Part shown: piece by piece, positions 25,987 to 36,439 of the stretch
Layout of the letters: every line of letters starts with the position of its first letter
How positions within the stretch are numbered: the first letter of the stretch is position 1
Notes under the pieces: generated by a model
What the model was told of the DNA's origin: nothing
What the model saw: the letters and a program-made list of their open reading frames with translations, nothing else
Database searches by the model: none
Position numbers and translations under genes: made by a program
From: Propionispira arboris
GTDB lineage: Bacteria > Bacillota > Negativicutes > Selenomonadales > Selenomonadaceae
Assembly: GCF_900109225.1 (NCBI RefSeq)
Contig: NZ_FNZK01000013.1
Location: forward strand, 62,001 to 126,000
Reading direction: 5' to 3'
DNA: 64,000 nt

Positions 25987-26880
25987 ATGAATAAAAAATT
26001 GGCGCATAAATTAAAACAGAAAAAGAAAACTGATTCATTAACAACGTTAGATTCTTTTATGACCGAAGCGGTGCACAACACATTAACCGCGCAAACGAAG
26101 TATTTTATGCTGGATGGCTCAGCGGAAGGCGTTCATGATTTACGAATTGCATTGAGAAAACTGCGAGCCTATTTATCTTTTGCTGCCTTACTATATTCTG
26201 TTGAATCGCAAGAATATTGGAAAAATATTTTGCAAAGTTGGAGCGTACGTACGGCAGAAATCCGGGAATTGGATGTACTGCAAGATGAATGGTCGAAAGC
26301 AGGCAGCTTGCTGAACATAGATAGTTTGCAAGATCCGTTGAACGGTTACTTGTTAAAGCATAGAAATAATCTACTGGCCTTGTTTAGCGAGTCCCTGCAA
26401 ACGGGCAAATTGACCGAAGATTTACAAGCCTTTTTATTTTGGATTTTAAATGAAAAAACACAAGTTAAAGAAGATTCTTGGCAAAGTTATACGGATTGGC
26501 GATTAAAAAAATGGTTAAAAAATTTGCGTCAGCAACTGAAAAATATAGATATTATGGATAATGAAGCGATACATCGCTTACGGATTAAATGCAAAAAAAA
26601 CCGCTATATATTGGAGTGGTATTCACGTACACGAAAAGATCAGAAAGCAGCTCGTATAGCAACTGTTTTGAAGCAGTTGCAGGATTATTTAGGAGATATT
26701 CATGACCTTGAGCCTGAGGTTGAATTGCTTAATAAGTTAGGCGGCAACGCTCAAGAAAGTGAGCTGTTAAAAGAAATTGCGCTGCTTAGCGGCTGGCAAG
26801 CCAAGCGTGCGTATGATGCATTTCAGGCTTTTTCCGCTCAAGGAAAAGACAGTTATTGTACTTTGGTATTGGAAAAATAA
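25987..26880 (+). CDS. CHAD domain protein
   Basis: 297 residues; start ATG with AAAGGATGGTG upstream. Both halves of the CHAD fold are visible: VHDLRIALRKLRAYL at about 49-63 and AIHRLRIKCKKNRYILEWY near 195, each with the conserved His and basic residues. CHAD domains bind inorganic polyphosphate and often sit near polyphosphate or phosphate genes; here the gene is alone. A 55-bp inverted repeat just after the stop may terminate it. Confidence 0.9.
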   Translation: MNKKLAHKLKQKKKTDSLTTLDSFMTEAVHNTLTAQTKYFMLDGSAEGVHDLRIALRKLRAYLSFAALLYSVESQEYWKNILQSWSVRTAEIRELDVLQDEWSKAGSLLNIDSLQDPLNGYLLKHRNNLLALFSESLQTGKLTEDLQAFLFWILNEKTQVKEDSWQSYTDWRLKKWLKNLRQQLKNIDIMDNEAIHRLRIKCKKNRYILEWYSRTRKDQKAARIATVLKQLQDYLGDIHDLEPEVELLNKLGGNAQESELLKEIALLSGWQAKRAYDAFQAFSAQGKDSYCTLVLEK

Positions 26881-26885
26881 AATAA

Positions 26886-27045
26886 ATATAGGCACAATAG
26901 AGATTAAGCTGCTCAGCTCACCCTCTATTGTGCCTATATTATGCTCATCTACTTTGTTAAGTTGTGCCTATCACACAACCCTTGATTTCATGGGTGTAGC
27001 TGAGTGGGTTCGAACCACGGACTCATTGAATACCAGCTAAGCAGG
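26886..27045. repeat. Repeat module copy A with a tRNA-like 3' relic
   Basis: A hairpin (AATATAGGCACAATAGAG and its inverse, 26886-26940), an 18-bp block CACAACCCTTGATTTCAT (26974-26991) and a tRNA 3'-half-like segment (minus strand GTGGTTCGAACCCAC with flanking arms, 26991-27045) recur in the same order at 55664-55853. There the last part is an intact tRNA-Ala. Copy A cannot fold as a whole tRNA. The two copies bracket 28.8 kb of accessory genes. Confidence 0.68.
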
Positions 27046-27181
27046 GAAATAGGCAAAAGATTAGATTTATTTTTGCTGCCATAGACAATCACCTACGCCC
27101 ATAACATTTATAAAACAAATTCGACAAGCATTCCCTAACTTATTCGTAAAAAGAGATCTTATGCATTAACTACCTAAAAAA

Positions 27182-30145
27182 TCAAGCATTTTCCAATAAA
27201 TGAAAAACGGCATCTACATTTTCTGCTTTCTCTATTTGCGAAATAATATCTAAATTACTAATAATTCTATAAACCCGCTGAAACTCATTTTGTGACTGTT
27301 CATTCAGTGCCAGCATAAATATCAAAGAAATCATTACCCCTGATTCCCATTCAATGGCTTTTTTCAAGACCAAAATCCCTATGCCAGATTTAATAATGTC
27401 TTCCCCATATCCATGCGGTATAGCCAAACAGTTATTTATTACAGTGGATCCCATATTTTCCCTTGCCATAACACCTTTTATATAATTCTCGGTCACATAA
27501 CTTTTATCCACAAGTTTATTTACCAATAAAACCAATGCTTCTTTTTTACTTTTTACTTCTTCATTTATTTCAATAAGCTCCCTATTGAAAACTTTAGAAA
27601 AAGCTTTATCCATATACAACTGACTTGCTTCATATCGGTTTTGCACCATTTCAATCAGTTTTTGTGGTCCGTTCTGTATCACCTCTGCCGCAGAAATAAA
27701 AGGTATATCATGATATCGTTCATTGATCGAACCAACAATTATAAGGATATTTGAATTTTGCATAATCGTATCAATTTGTTCTTTTATTGTCACTGCATCC
27801 AGTACCCCTATTGGTATTATATTTATTTTATTGCATATTTGTAAAACCTCTTTTTTGATTATACTTGCAATATACTGAGCTACGCCTTCTCCTGTTAAAC
27901 AAAAGCAAACTATGACATAATTCGATTTTTTTCTATTTTTATCCAAATGAGATATTTTGCTGATTTTTTCTTTTGTTAAAGAATCTGCCACCATATCCAA
28001 ATTATTTTCCGGCAATAAAATTTTCCGAACAGCATCAATCACCATTAAGGTATCCGTTCTGGTAATTGTCCGTGTTGCTATACCGGTCTGTAAAGTAATC
28101 TGATTTCCAAATGTATCTAATGAACCCATATCAACCAACAGCAAGACGCCTTTCCCCTGATCTACCTCCATTACAGCCTCCAGTGTTCTCTTAAATGCAA
28201 TTTCAATTTTTTCATCCAATGACATCTCAACAGCCTTAACTAAATCAACGCCTAAAAACCGATTCGCTACACTTACCATTCCCTGCGCAACATTTCCATG
28301 TGACACAACAACGATTCCAATGGCAGCTGTATCATAAACATCTTTATTTGCAGTGGCTTTTAAATACATAGCAATAAATCCGACTTCCTCTTCTGGCAAA
28401 TCTATTCCCAAATGCTCTTTTGTTAAAAATGCCATTTCCTTAGCCACTTCATATTCTCTCGTATAATATTGCTTTACATTATGTAGACAAAGATTGGAGC
28501 TGTATTTGCAAGTTTTTATTCTATCGATCGAAGCATTCAAATGTGTCGCCAAACAATAAAATAATGTATTATCAAAGCTGCCTAATTTCGCTTCTGCTAT
28601 CGTAAGCATTTTTTCGACTAACAGAATAATTTCCGGACGCACAATTACCCTCAAATCTTTTGTAATTAAGTTATATTTATTATTTTTAATTTGGCTAATT
28701 ATTTTTTTCAGATTGGTTTCAAGTCCATCCGTAATAATACGATTGATAATTTCGTCCGATAATCCCTGTTGCTGTAACTGCTGGTATTCCACCTCAATGT
28801 TTTTATAAATGTCATTGGGAAATGTATATGCACTTTCTTTTACTTTTTCAAATATCTTAGTTCCCGGTAAAAAAATCAAATCATCGGAAAGAATTTTTTC
28901 AACTTTTTTCCTGTCCCAGACTATATTATATAAACTCTTTGAAATATGAATCGGTAAAGTCGGTACATCAATCATAATAGAATCATCGTCAAGACCGTTT
29001 GTCACATATTCTAAAAATCCCTTCGCACAGGATACCTGAATATCTGACCGCAACTCTCCTATATTCCCTACACAGTTGTAACTTAATAAACTGCGCAATG
29101 CCTGTAGCGTTACAATAATTCTTTTGTTGAGTAATGTCGCTTCCTGAAAGAAAAATTCTCGGATCATATCAAGTCTTTCTTCTAAAGTTCGCAATGCTAA
29201 CGAAGGTAATTCTATCACCATAGATATTCTCCTTCGAAAAGTAATCAAAAGATTTTTCTCTATATCTTCCGAAGTTGCCGCAATAATCATAACCTTCGCT
29301 TTATGAAGAGCATTCGTTTCTCCCAACCTTCGATAATGTCCCTTATCAATCAACTGAAATAACATTTCCTGGCCATTGGGTGGTAGGCGATGTACTTCAT
29401 CAAGAAATAAAATCCCTCCATCCGCTTTTGTCACCAGTCCATCCTGATCATTTTCTGCTCCAGTAAAAGCACCTTTACGATACCCAAAAAGCTGTGCAAG
29501 CAATAATTGTGGATTTTCCGCATAATCGGCACAGTTAAAGGGAATAAACGGATAGTCGTTTACATTCGTTTTTTTATAAGCCAACGCAAATTTATACATT
29601 AGCTCCGCCAGTTCCGTCTTCCCCACTCCAGGGGCACCTATAATCAATGTATGCAAACCATTGGATGGATACAAGATTGCTGCCTTAGCCTGCTCTATTT
29701 TTGGTTTTAAACTTCTTTCATGACCTATCATTGTCAGAAAAATATCACTTGGCTTGTTATTTTCCAAAGGCTCTTGCATTATTTTTTCTTTTTTTTCATT
29801 TTTTGCGAAACCACTTGTCTGTAATATATCAAAAAAGCTATTGGTTATCGTATTTCTGGATATATGAAAACCCAATGTATTTAGTTCCGTTGTCAAATTA
29901 CGTTCAGAGATGTTAGGATTTTTCTTTACTATTCTTTTTATTTCTTCCTGAAGTAAAGTCTTACGCCGTTCCTGTGCATCCGGTATTCCTAAAGCATTTC
30001 TGATTTCACCAGTTCTGCTCCGACTAATATATAATTTGCTAGAAATCTCTTGATCTGCTAGTGGATTTTTTTTATCTTCCTCACTTATGATTTTGATGAC
30101 TTGTTCCTCTATACCATTAGTTGTTTTAGAAACCTGCACTTCCAT
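27182..30145 (-). CDS. LevR/ManR-type sigma-54-dependent PTS activator (for RLP operon 1)
   Basis: 987 residues from the ATG after AAGGGGGAC; the longer in-frame start has no binding site. Domain order: N-terminal winged HTH region (1-130); AAA+ sigma-54-interaction domain with Walker A GAPGVGKT (170-177), sigma-54 loop GAFTGA (225-230) and LFLDEVHRLP; a PTS regulation domain with His535; an EIIA-Man-like domain with SHGNVAQGM (His616); a EIIB-like segment (CFCLTGEGVAQ); and an EIIA-Fru/Gat-like end with LAIPHGYG (His911). Such activators are tuned by PTS phosphorylation. It lies next to a galactitol-type PTS operon with a sigma-54 promoter at 37423, its probable target. Confidence 0.93.
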   Translation of the reverse strand: MEVQVSKTTNGIEEQVIKIISEEDKKNPLADQEISSKLYISRSRTGEIRNALGIPDAQERRKTLLQEEIKRIVKKNPNISERNLTTELNTLGFHISRNTITNSFFDILQTSGFAKNEKKEKIMQEPLENNKPSDIFLTMIGHERSLKPKIEQAKAAILYPSNGLHTLIIGAPGVGKTELAELMYKFALAYKKTNVNDYPFIPFNCADYAENPQLLLAQLFGYRKGAFTGAENDQDGLVTKADGGILFLDEVHRLPPNGQEMLFQLIDKGHYRRLGETNALHKAKVMIIAATSEDIEKNLLITFRRRISMVIELPSLALRTLEERLDMIREFFFQEATLLNKRIIVTLQALRSLLSYNCVGNIGELRSDIQVSCAKGFLEYVTNGLDDDSIMIDVPTLPIHISKSLYNIVWDRKKVEKILSDDLIFLPGTKIFEKVKESAYTFPNDIYKNIEVEYQQLQQQGLSDEIINRIITDGLETNLKKIISQIKNNKYNLITKDLRVIVRPEIILLVEKMLTIAEAKLGSFDNTLFYCLATHLNASIDRIKTCKYSSNLCLHNVKQYYTREYEVAKEMAFLTKEHLGIDLPEEEVGFIAMYLKATANKDVYDTAAIGIVVVSHGNVAQGMVSVANRFLGVDLVKAVEMSLDEKIEIAFKRTLEAVMEVDQGKGVLLLVDMGSLDTFGNQITLQTGIATRTITRTDTLMVIDAVRKILLPENNLDMVADSLTKEKISKISHLDKNRKKSNYVIVCFCLTGEGVAQYIASIIKKEVLQICNKINIIPIGVLDAVTIKEQIDTIMQNSNILIIVGSINERYHDIPFISAAEVIQNGPQKLIEMVQNRYEASQLYMDKAFSKVFNRELIEINEEVKSKKEALVLLVNKLVDKSYVTENYIKGVMARENMGSTVINNCLAIPHGYGEDIIKSGIGILVLKKAIEWESGVMISLIFMLALNEQSQNEFQRVYRIISNLDIISQIEKAENVDAVFHLLENA

Positions 30146-30554
30146 AATTCTGTCCCCCTTAATTAATATTACAGTCAAAGGTAACATATATACATGGTTT
30201 TTCGTGACATCATCTATTTTTAAAGGCAAAAAAGGATCCCTTCTATTCTGACTACTATTTCAGCACCCCCTTATTTTTTAAATTTTCTGTTTTTTTATTC
30301 TCTTTTATCACAAATTTTTAGAAATGAATCACATTATCTATGTATAAAATGCGGTGCGTTCCTAGTAAAATTTAATTATAATTCCAAGCGTAATATAAGA
30401 TGTTCCTTAATAAAAAATCATCTGCTCCCCTGTATTCTGTAACGTGCAAAAAACAAAATGCAAAGAAAAATCAGATGCAACTACAGCATAACAAGACTGC
30501 TTCGGATTTGCAATATTCTTATTTAAATTTATATTCTTATTTCAAAAGATGGTA

Positions 30555-30590
30555 GTAAAAGAGCCCGAGAATTTCCTCAGGCTCTTTTAC
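30555..30590 (-). terminator. Terminator of RLP operon 1
   Basis: AAAAGAGCC(T)GAG pairs with CTCGGGCTCTTTT around a short loop, 21 bp beyond the RLP stop on the minus strand. It separates operon 1 from the LevR gene. The remaining 30230-30554 stretch is AT-rich and holds no recognisable gene. Confidence 0.85.
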
Positions 30591-30611
30591 TTACTCTGTT
30601 ATATCAACACT

Positions 30612-31931
30612 TTATTTTGCCTTGAGGTCAAAAATTTGTCGTTCCCCATAAACACCCCATGCATCAATAGCGCTTTTAAGTTCCTTATTTTTACTGTCTT
30701 TACAAGCTTCTTTAAGCGATACGCCTTTCATCACAGCATCAATACCTTGCCTGAATGCTTTGCCTCCGGCAGTAGGACCTTGTGGATGTCCAATTACTGC
30801 ACCACCGGCAGCTATAATTACATCCTTGCCAAATTTGTGTATAAGCTCTTCAATATGGCCCTGCGTTGTTCCGCCTCCCGGCATTGGCATCATTGGCTTA
30901 ATGTGCTGCCACGGAGTCAAACAAGCATAACCTGCCTGGATAAAGGTATCCATTGTCAGCGGGAATTTTCCATAAGGACTCAAGACAATCCCCATATCGA
31001 GACCAGCAAGACGAGGCAGCTTTGAGCATACGAGACTGGCCGACATACCTGACCATGGTGATTCATATAAAGCTCCCTGCATATCACAATGAGACAATAT
31101 TGGAACATTGATGTCCGGATCATCTGCCAGCATCCTGCAAGCATCCATTCCAACCGGCCATGCATTTATCATTAACGCATTTGCCCCAGCATCAATTGCC
31201 CGAAGAGCATTGTCCCGCAATTTTTCTGTTCTATCTGTGATATTAAAGGTATAAAGTGTTTTTTCACCTTTTTCTTCATCCGCAGATTTCAATGCTGCCA
31301 TAACAGCTTTGACTCTGTCGACCAAATGGCAGTGATCCGGATCGGCTGTCAATTCGTCATCTTTTATGATATCTACGCCGCCTAATGCGATCGAATGAGC
31401 AAGCTCTGCTGTTTGCTTCGGATTCAAACCAATACACGGTTTGATCATTGTATTTACCAAAGGTCTGTCATGTACATTCAATAAATTTCGTATTCCCTCT
31501 ATGCCAAATTTAGCACCTTTAAATTCTTTTAAAAACTTATGTGGAAATTCCAAATCTAACAATTTCAATTTGCCCATGCTTGAAATATTACCAATTACAG
31601 TTGTAAACATCATAGCAAATTGAGCACCAAAATTATGTGTTGGAAATGCCAATCGTAGAATAAAATGTCTTTCTGTTACATCCGCAGGATACGAATCGGA
31701 GTAAGCTGGAACCTCATAAATTCCAACCACGCGACCAAGATGTTTTTCTCTTAATGCATGCGTTTCGCCAGGTACAGCAACCCAAGTGCCAGTAGTCTGT
31801 TCAACAGCCAATGCTGCGGCATATTTAACAGCTTCCATTGATTTCGCATTTGCCACATAATATGTTGCGATTAAATATTTTTCATCTTCTAAACCATCAG
31901 GAAATTGCATAAACAAAGGATCAATATACAT
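30612..31931 (-). CDS. RuBisCO-like protein (form IV), operon 1
   Basis: 439 residues with the large-subunit fold. The carbamylation/metal triad is intact: Lys190, Asp192, Glu193 in GGVDIIKDDE. Lys164 in TMIKPCIGL matches catalytic Lys175 of plant RuBisCO, but the next lysine (Lys177) is Cys. His281 matches His294, Arg295 is replaced by Cys282, and Lys322 in the loop-6 position (SPYGKF) is kept. The phosphate loops MPGGGTTQG and AAGGAVIGHPQG are present. It is therefore not a CO2-fixing RuBisCO but an enolase/decarboxylase-type relative. It is last in a PTS-dehydrogenase operon, recalling the apiose-pathway RLPs (OiaC/OiaX) that cleave 3-oxo-isoapionate 4-phosphate. Confidence 0.92.
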   Translation of the reverse strand: MYIDPLFMQFPDGLEDEKYLIATYYVANAKSMEAVKYAAALAVEQTTGTWVAVPGETHALREKHLGRVVGIYEVPAYSDSYPADVTERHFILRLAFPTHNFGAQFAMMFTTVIGNISSMGKLKLLDLEFPHKFLKEFKGAKFGIEGIRNLLNVHDRPLVNTMIKPCIGLNPKQTAELAHSIALGGVDIIKDDELTADPDHCHLVDRVKAVMAALKSADEEKGEKTLYTFNITDRTEKLRDNALRAIDAGANALMINAWPVGMDACRMLADDPDINVPILSHCDMQGALYESPWSGMSASLVCSKLPRLAGLDMGIVLSPYGKFPLTMDTFIQAGYACLTPWQHIKPMMPMPGGGTTQGHIEELIHKFGKDVIIAAGGAVIGHPQGPTAGGKAFRQGIDAVMKGVSLKEACKDSKNKELKSAIDAWGVYGERQIFDLKAK

Positions 31932-32005
31932 AAGATAACCCCCTTTTTTATTTTAAACTATAGCGTTTCATGACGGGCCCATCAAAAAACAAACTATGGT
32001 TTTTG

Positions 32006-32983
32006 TTAAGATAAAACGGCCTTCCCTAACGCATGATCAATAATCAATATGTCCGTCAGGCCACCTGTTAGAACTCCCTTTAATGCATAGACTTTAGATA
32101 CTCCAGAAGCTACCAGGATTTTTGTTTTAATTTTTTTAAACACATCAAGTTCTATTCCTATGGTACGATGTTTTAAAGATGTACTGCATTCTTTCCCTTG
32201 ACCATCAATAAACCTAAGACTGATATCGCCAACGGCACTTTTCTTCTTTAATTCAAGAATTTCGTTATCGAGAAGATACCCACCCTGTTTGTACAATAAT
32301 GAATCAACATTCGGGGAAAAAGCTCCTACGCTGCTTAAAGATATGCTGATATGCTTGAACATTTCATAGATCATGCTTACATATTTTTCAGCTTTTATAG
32401 AATCTACGGTTCTACTATTACTCATCAGCCCTTCTGCCAGCAAAGAATAATTTTGCCCCCCAAAAGCCATTGAGATCCTTGCCCCCAGTGCCATTACATC
32501 TAAATCTGGATGACATCCAGAAAGACTTCCATGCATTGTAACAAAACTGGCATTGACTTTTTGACAAGGATTCAAATACTGTATTAGCTCATACATAGTT
32601 TGCCCCCAGCTAAGTCCTAAAACATCTTTCTCTGTAATAATTCTTTGGACATATCTTGCTCCTTCCAGTGCGACGAGTTTTCTCATATTTGCTTTATTTT
32701 CTACAAGATTTCCAAGTTCTTTCATTGGCGGTACAACAATTACATCTTTCAAATTAAAACTATTTTTTATTTGTTCTTCCATTTCAAGACAATCCATATA
32801 GGGATTTCGAATTACAAATTCCACAATCCCATCTTGTTTAGCTTTTTTAATTAAACGAGATACGGTTGATATAGATATATTCAATATATCAGCAATTTCA
32901 TTTTGTGATTTGTCTTGAAAGTAATAAAGATATGCGGTTTTAAATACTAAAAAGGTGGATTGATTATATACTGACGACTGCAT
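32006..32983 (-). CDS. SorC/DeoR-family sugar-phosphate regulator
   Basis: 325 residues. The N-terminal HTH reads KSQNEIADILNISISTVSRLIKKA (split as QNEIADILNISIST and VSRLIKKA), followed by the SorC sugar-binding domain (DVLGLSWGQTMYELI, VASGVSKVYALKGVLTGGLTDILI). SorC proteins respond to phosphorylated sugars. It lies within operon 1 between the PHP and RLP genes, giving this operon a second, substrate-type control in addition to LevR/sigma-54. Confidence 0.9.
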   Translation of the reverse strand: MQSSVYNQSTFLVFKTAYLYYFQDKSQNEIADILNISISTVSRLIKKAKQDGIVEFVIRNPYMDCLEMEEQIKNSFNLKDVIVVPPMKELGNLVENKANMRKLVALEGARYVQRIITEKDVLGLSWGQTMYELIQYLNPCQKVNASFVTMHGSLSGCHPDLDVMALGARISMAFGGQNYSLLAEGLMSNSRTVDSIKAEKYVSMIYEMFKHISISLSSVGAFSPNVDSLLYKQGGYLLDNEILELKKKSAVGDISLRFIDGQGKECSTSLKHRTIGIELDVFKKIKTKILVASGVSKVYALKGVLTGGLTDILIIDHALGKAVLS

Positions 32984-33118
32984 TTTTAAACCGCTCCCCG
33001 TTTTGAAGGTCCCTTCAATTTCTATTTTACATTAAAAGAAAATAACAACAATATAGAAAATATTTTCAATAAAGAAATAATATTCTTTTTAATATTATTT
33101 CTTTTTATCACTCTTTCA

Positions 33119-33982
33119 TCAAAGCCTCACCCTGCTTTTTAACTGTTCAACTATGGTATAAGGACTGCTCGTAATCTGTCCCATTAAAATTTGGGGTTTC
33201 ATTTTTCCATGAAAATCACTACCCGCTGTAATTAATATTTTTTTATCCTGTGCAAATTTTTGATAGTGCCTTTCCTGCTTTTCATTATGCCAACTTGTAA
33301 ATACTTCAATTCCTGCTAAGCCAAACTTCAGCAGCTCAACAATCAAACCATTTTCCTCTTCCCGCAAACTAGCACCCGGATGCGCCAAAATGGGCACACC
33401 GCCGCATTGCAGAATAAGTTCAATAACCTCTTTTGTGTTGGGAAAATACTGCACCGCATTATAAGGACGTCCATAAATCATCCAATCCTGACAAAAATCA
33501 AGTATTCCATTCGCTTTTCCCCTGTATTTTTCTAACATTTGATTTCCATTATTTCTTGAATCAGTAAAGATTGCTCTTCCAAAAGAAATTGGCAATGGAT
33601 CGGAACTATCTTCCATAACTTTTTCTTTTTCTAAGAAAAAACCCGTTTGATGTAATTTATCTATTTGAGCATCAATATTGTTTTCTCTCGCTTTTTTTAC
33701 TTTTTCGCACAGCTGAATAAGCTCTGGCTTATGATAATCTATATAATAGCCTAAAATGTGGAGCCATTTATTTTCATATATAGAAGAAAATTCACAGCCG
33801 GGTATAACTTCTACATTATACTCGCCCCCCCATTTGACAGCCTCCTCAACACTATCGATCGTATCATGATCCGTTATAGCAATCGCCTGAAGCTTAGCTT
33901 CACTTGCAATTTTCACTATTGCCCAAGAAGAAAACTCTCCGTCGCCGCTTGCTGCCGTGTGCACATGCAAATCAACCGCCAT
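33119..33982 (-). CDS. PHP-domain phosphoesterase
   Basis: 287 residues from the ATG with AAAGGGGTGAAG upstream; a start 20 codons earlier overlaps the dehydrogenase gene and is rejected. PHP metal-site motifs in order: DLHVHTAASGDGE (5-17), AITDHDT, GCEFSS, ILAHPGA and GSDFHGK. The family contains phosphatases and nucleases using two or three metal ions. It sits between a zinc dehydrogenase and the SorC regulator, so it may hydrolyse a sugar phosphate in the pathway; the substrate is unknown. Confidence 0.88.
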   Translation of the reverse strand: MAVDLHVHTAASGDGEFSSWAIVKIASEAKLQAIAITDHDTIDSVEEAVKWGGEYNVEVIPGCEFSSIYENKWLHILGYYIDYHKPELIQLCEKVKKARENNIDAQIDKLHQTGFFLEKEKVMEDSSDPLPISFGRAIFTDSRNNGNQMLEKYRGKANGILDFCQDWMIYGRPYNAVQYFPNTKEVIELILQCGGVPILAHPGASLREEENGLIVELLKFGLAGIEVFTSWHNEKQERHYQKFAQDKKILITAGSDFHGKMKPQILMGQITSSPYTIVEQLKSRVRL

Positions 33983-34032
33983 ATTCTTCACCCCTTTAGT
34001 GTTGTTTGAAACTCGCTCCCATAACTTGGTTA

Positions 34033-35079
34033 TTAGTCCCAAGGCTTCAAAACCACCTTAATCCCAAGTCCTTTTTTTATAATATCGATCCCTTCGGCAA
34101 TATCCTTCAAAGGCAATATATGCGTAACAAATTCGGCAGCTGGTACTTTCCCCTCTGAAATTAAATGGAAGGCCTCTATAAAATCTTTAGGTGCGTAAGC
34201 AAATGCACCATAAATTGCAATTTCATCATAATGAATTCTATTGCTGTTTAAATTTATATGACAATTATTAATTGGCAGCCCGCCAAAAAAACATACTCTG
34301 CCTCTTTTCCTTACCATATCTATGGCTTGTTCTTGAACAAGTCCCACCGGGCAGGCAACAATAGCAGCATCCGCTCCTAAATTATTGGTTTCCGCTAACA
34401 CGATTTCATGAACATCTTGCTGCGAGGAATCCACAAAAACATCAATACTTGTAAACCTTCTTACAAGATCCAATCGGCTCTCATTAATTTCTGACATAAT
34501 CACTTTTTTCGCTCCACGAGCCTTCGCAATTACGGCGTGCAAACAACCAATAGGACCAGCACCAAAAATCAAAACCGTATCGCCCTTGCCTACCCCCATA
34601 TTTTTCTGCGCACATATGACAGAAGCGGTTGTTTCTGCCAGAGGAACCTGCTCCATCGGTAAATTATTCGTTATTTTTATTACACAATCATTCGCTAAAG
34701 CCACTTTAGGAATTGCCACATATTGAGCATACCCCCCAGGTATCGTTGTTCCTAAAAACTCTAACTCTTGGCAGTGATTCCCAAATCCAATTTTGCAATA
34801 ATCACAATGCCCACAAGGAATAATCGGATTGACCGCCACTTTATCCCCTACAGAAAAATCCGATATATTTTTCCCTATACTTTCTATCACACCTGCAACT
34901 TCGTGACCAATGACCTGCGGCGGTATGAGCTTCCCATGACCTACATCAAAGGTTCGAATATCTGATCCGCATAAACCAACGGCCTTAACTTTCACCAAAA
35001 TCCCTTCTTCTGGACATAGCGGCATCGGAATTTCTTGCATCTCAAAATCTTTAGGGCCTTTAAATACAATTGCTTTCAT
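34033..35079 (-). CDS. Zinc-dependent polyol-type dehydrogenase (operon 1)
   Basis: 348 residues of the medium-chain zinc family. Catalytic zinc ligands Cys37 (GLCGSD) and His59-Glu60 (GHE); structural zinc Cys89, Cys92, Cys95, Cys103; Rossmann motif FGAGPIGCLHA near 175. Closest in style to sorbitol, galactitol-1-phosphate and threonine dehydrogenases. Placed after the PTS IIC gene, it probably oxidises the phosphorylated substrate made by the PTS to a keto sugar (acid) phosphate for the RLP. The exact substrate is not readable. Confidence 0.92.
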   Translation of the reverse strand: MKAIVFKGPKDFEMQEIPMPLCPEEGILVKVKAVGLCGSDIRTFDVGHGKLIPPQVIGHEVAGVIESIGKNISDFSVGDKVAVNPIIPCGHCDYCKIGFGNHCQELEFLGTTIPGGYAQYVAIPKVALANDCVIKITNNLPMEQVPLAETTASVICAQKNMGVGKGDTVLIFGAGPIGCLHAVIAKARGAKKVIMSEINESRLDLVRRFTSIDVFVDSSQQDVHEIVLAETNNLGADAAIVACPVGLVQEQAIDMVRKRGRVCFFGGLPINNCHINLNSNRIHYDEIAIYGAFAYAPKDFIEAFHLISEGKVPAAEFVTHILPLKDIAEGIDIIKKGLGIKVVLKPWD

Positions 35080-35175
35080 TTTCTATTCCTCTTTTCTAAA
35101 ATTAATAAGGTGTATCCATTCACTTTTTGCATATTAAAAAGAATACACCTCACCATGTACCGTTTTATTTACACA

Positions 35176-36438
35176 CTACTGTCCAAATAATAAAGACAGG
35201 GGCTTCCATATAAGCCAGGGGATTTGCAGTGTTCCACCATATAAACTACTGATCGTCGTCGTCCCTTCCGGAAATGGAAAACCAACAGCATGCCCCATAA
35301 TTGTATGCACAGGTCCAAAATCTGTTGCAATTAATAAACACAGTGGCACAATTAAAAGACTAATAATTAAAGATCTAAATATATTCCCATTTGTAACAGC
35401 AACAGGAAAGCTTAAAATAAAGGTCAGCATGACAAGATCCGTAAACGGCAGCAGCCGATTTCCTGGAAGAATTAATGACATTAAGACAGCTATCGGAATC
35501 ATTATAATGGCAGTAGCCATAACAGCTGGATTTCCAATAGCGATAGCCGTATCCAGCCCAATATAAAATTCCCTCCCCGGAAATCTGTTTTTTAAAAACT
35601 CTCTTGCCCCTTCAGACAGAGGAATCAATCCTTCCATTAAAATTGCTACCATTCTTGGTAAAATAACCATTACAGCGCCCAGCGTAACACCGGTAGTTAA
35701 AATTTTACCTAAGTCATATTTGGCTAATATTGCCAATATAGAACCAAGAACTAACCCAATAAATAACGGTTCACCGAATATTCCGAATTTATCCTGTACT
35801 TTCTTTTGATCAATGTAAATACTGTTTATACCAGGAACCCTGTCTAAGATTTTGTTAAAAACATACGCAACAGGATACCACCCCACAGTTCCTACATGCG
35901 GAAGCGAAATTCCCGGCAAACCAAAAAATTTCTCCACCAAAGGTGCTGTTATATCCGCAAGCTTTAAAGTTACATACTCACAAATCAAAACGGCCGCGAT
36001 TGTCAAATACCAATTTTCCTGCGTTGAATGATATACAATGGCTCCACAAAACAGCATTTGCCAATAATTCCAGATATCTACATCTGCCGTTTTTGTTTGG
36101 TTAATCGCCAACAAAAATACATTAAATAAAAGAATCAGTGGCATAATCACCGGTACAATTATAGAACCGAAACTAACCGCGGCTGATATTGGCCAGCCAA
36201 CATCAAGAATATCCAGTTGAACTCCCATATTTTTAACCATAGCTTGTGTTACAGGACCTAACGTATTCATCAATACCGAAATAACCATATTGATTCCAAC
36301 AAAACCAACACCAATAATAAGCCCTGCCCTGAAAGCCTTACTAAAGCCCTGCCCTAAAAGCAACCCCAGAACTGTGATAATGATTGGCATCATAACCGCA
36401 GGACCCAAGCCCAAAATAAATTGAATTGCATCTAACAT
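35176..36438 (-). CDS. PTS galactitol-type EIIC permease (operon 1)
   Basis: 420 residues, about ten or eleven membrane helices, with the GatC-family sequences LGQGFSKAFRAGLIIGVGF, GWPISAAVSFGS and FYIGLDTAIAIGNPAVMA. EIIC forms the membrane channel and receives phosphate from EIIB. Directly follows the EIIB gene with a 1-bp gap. The GatC family moves galactitol, pentitols and related polyols. Confidence 0.93.
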   Translation of the reverse strand: MLDAIQFILGLGPAVMMPIIITVLGLLLGQGFSKAFRAGLIIGVGFVGINMVISVLMNTLGPVTQAMVKNMGVQLDILDVGWPISAAVSFGSIIVPVIMPLILLFNVFLLAINQTKTADVDIWNYWQMLFCGAIVYHSTQENWYLTIAAVLICEYVTLKLADITAPLVEKFFGLPGISLPHVGTVGWYPVAYVFNKILDRVPGINSIYIDQKKVQDKFGIFGEPLFIGLVLGSILAILAKYDLGKILTTGVTLGAVMVILPRMVAILMEGLIPLSEGAREFLKNRFPGREFYIGLDTAIAIGNPAVMATAIIMIPIAVLMSLILPGNRLLPFTDLVMLTFILSFPVAVTNGNIFRSLIISLLIVPLCLLIATDFGPVHTIMGHAVGFPFPEGTTTISSLYGGTLQIPWLIWKPLSLLFGQ

Positions 36439-36439
36439 A

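Noticed and set aside
26991-27045. A second intact tRNA gene in repeat copy A
   Set aside because: A T-arm-like part is present but no complete acceptor, D or anticodon arms can be formed.
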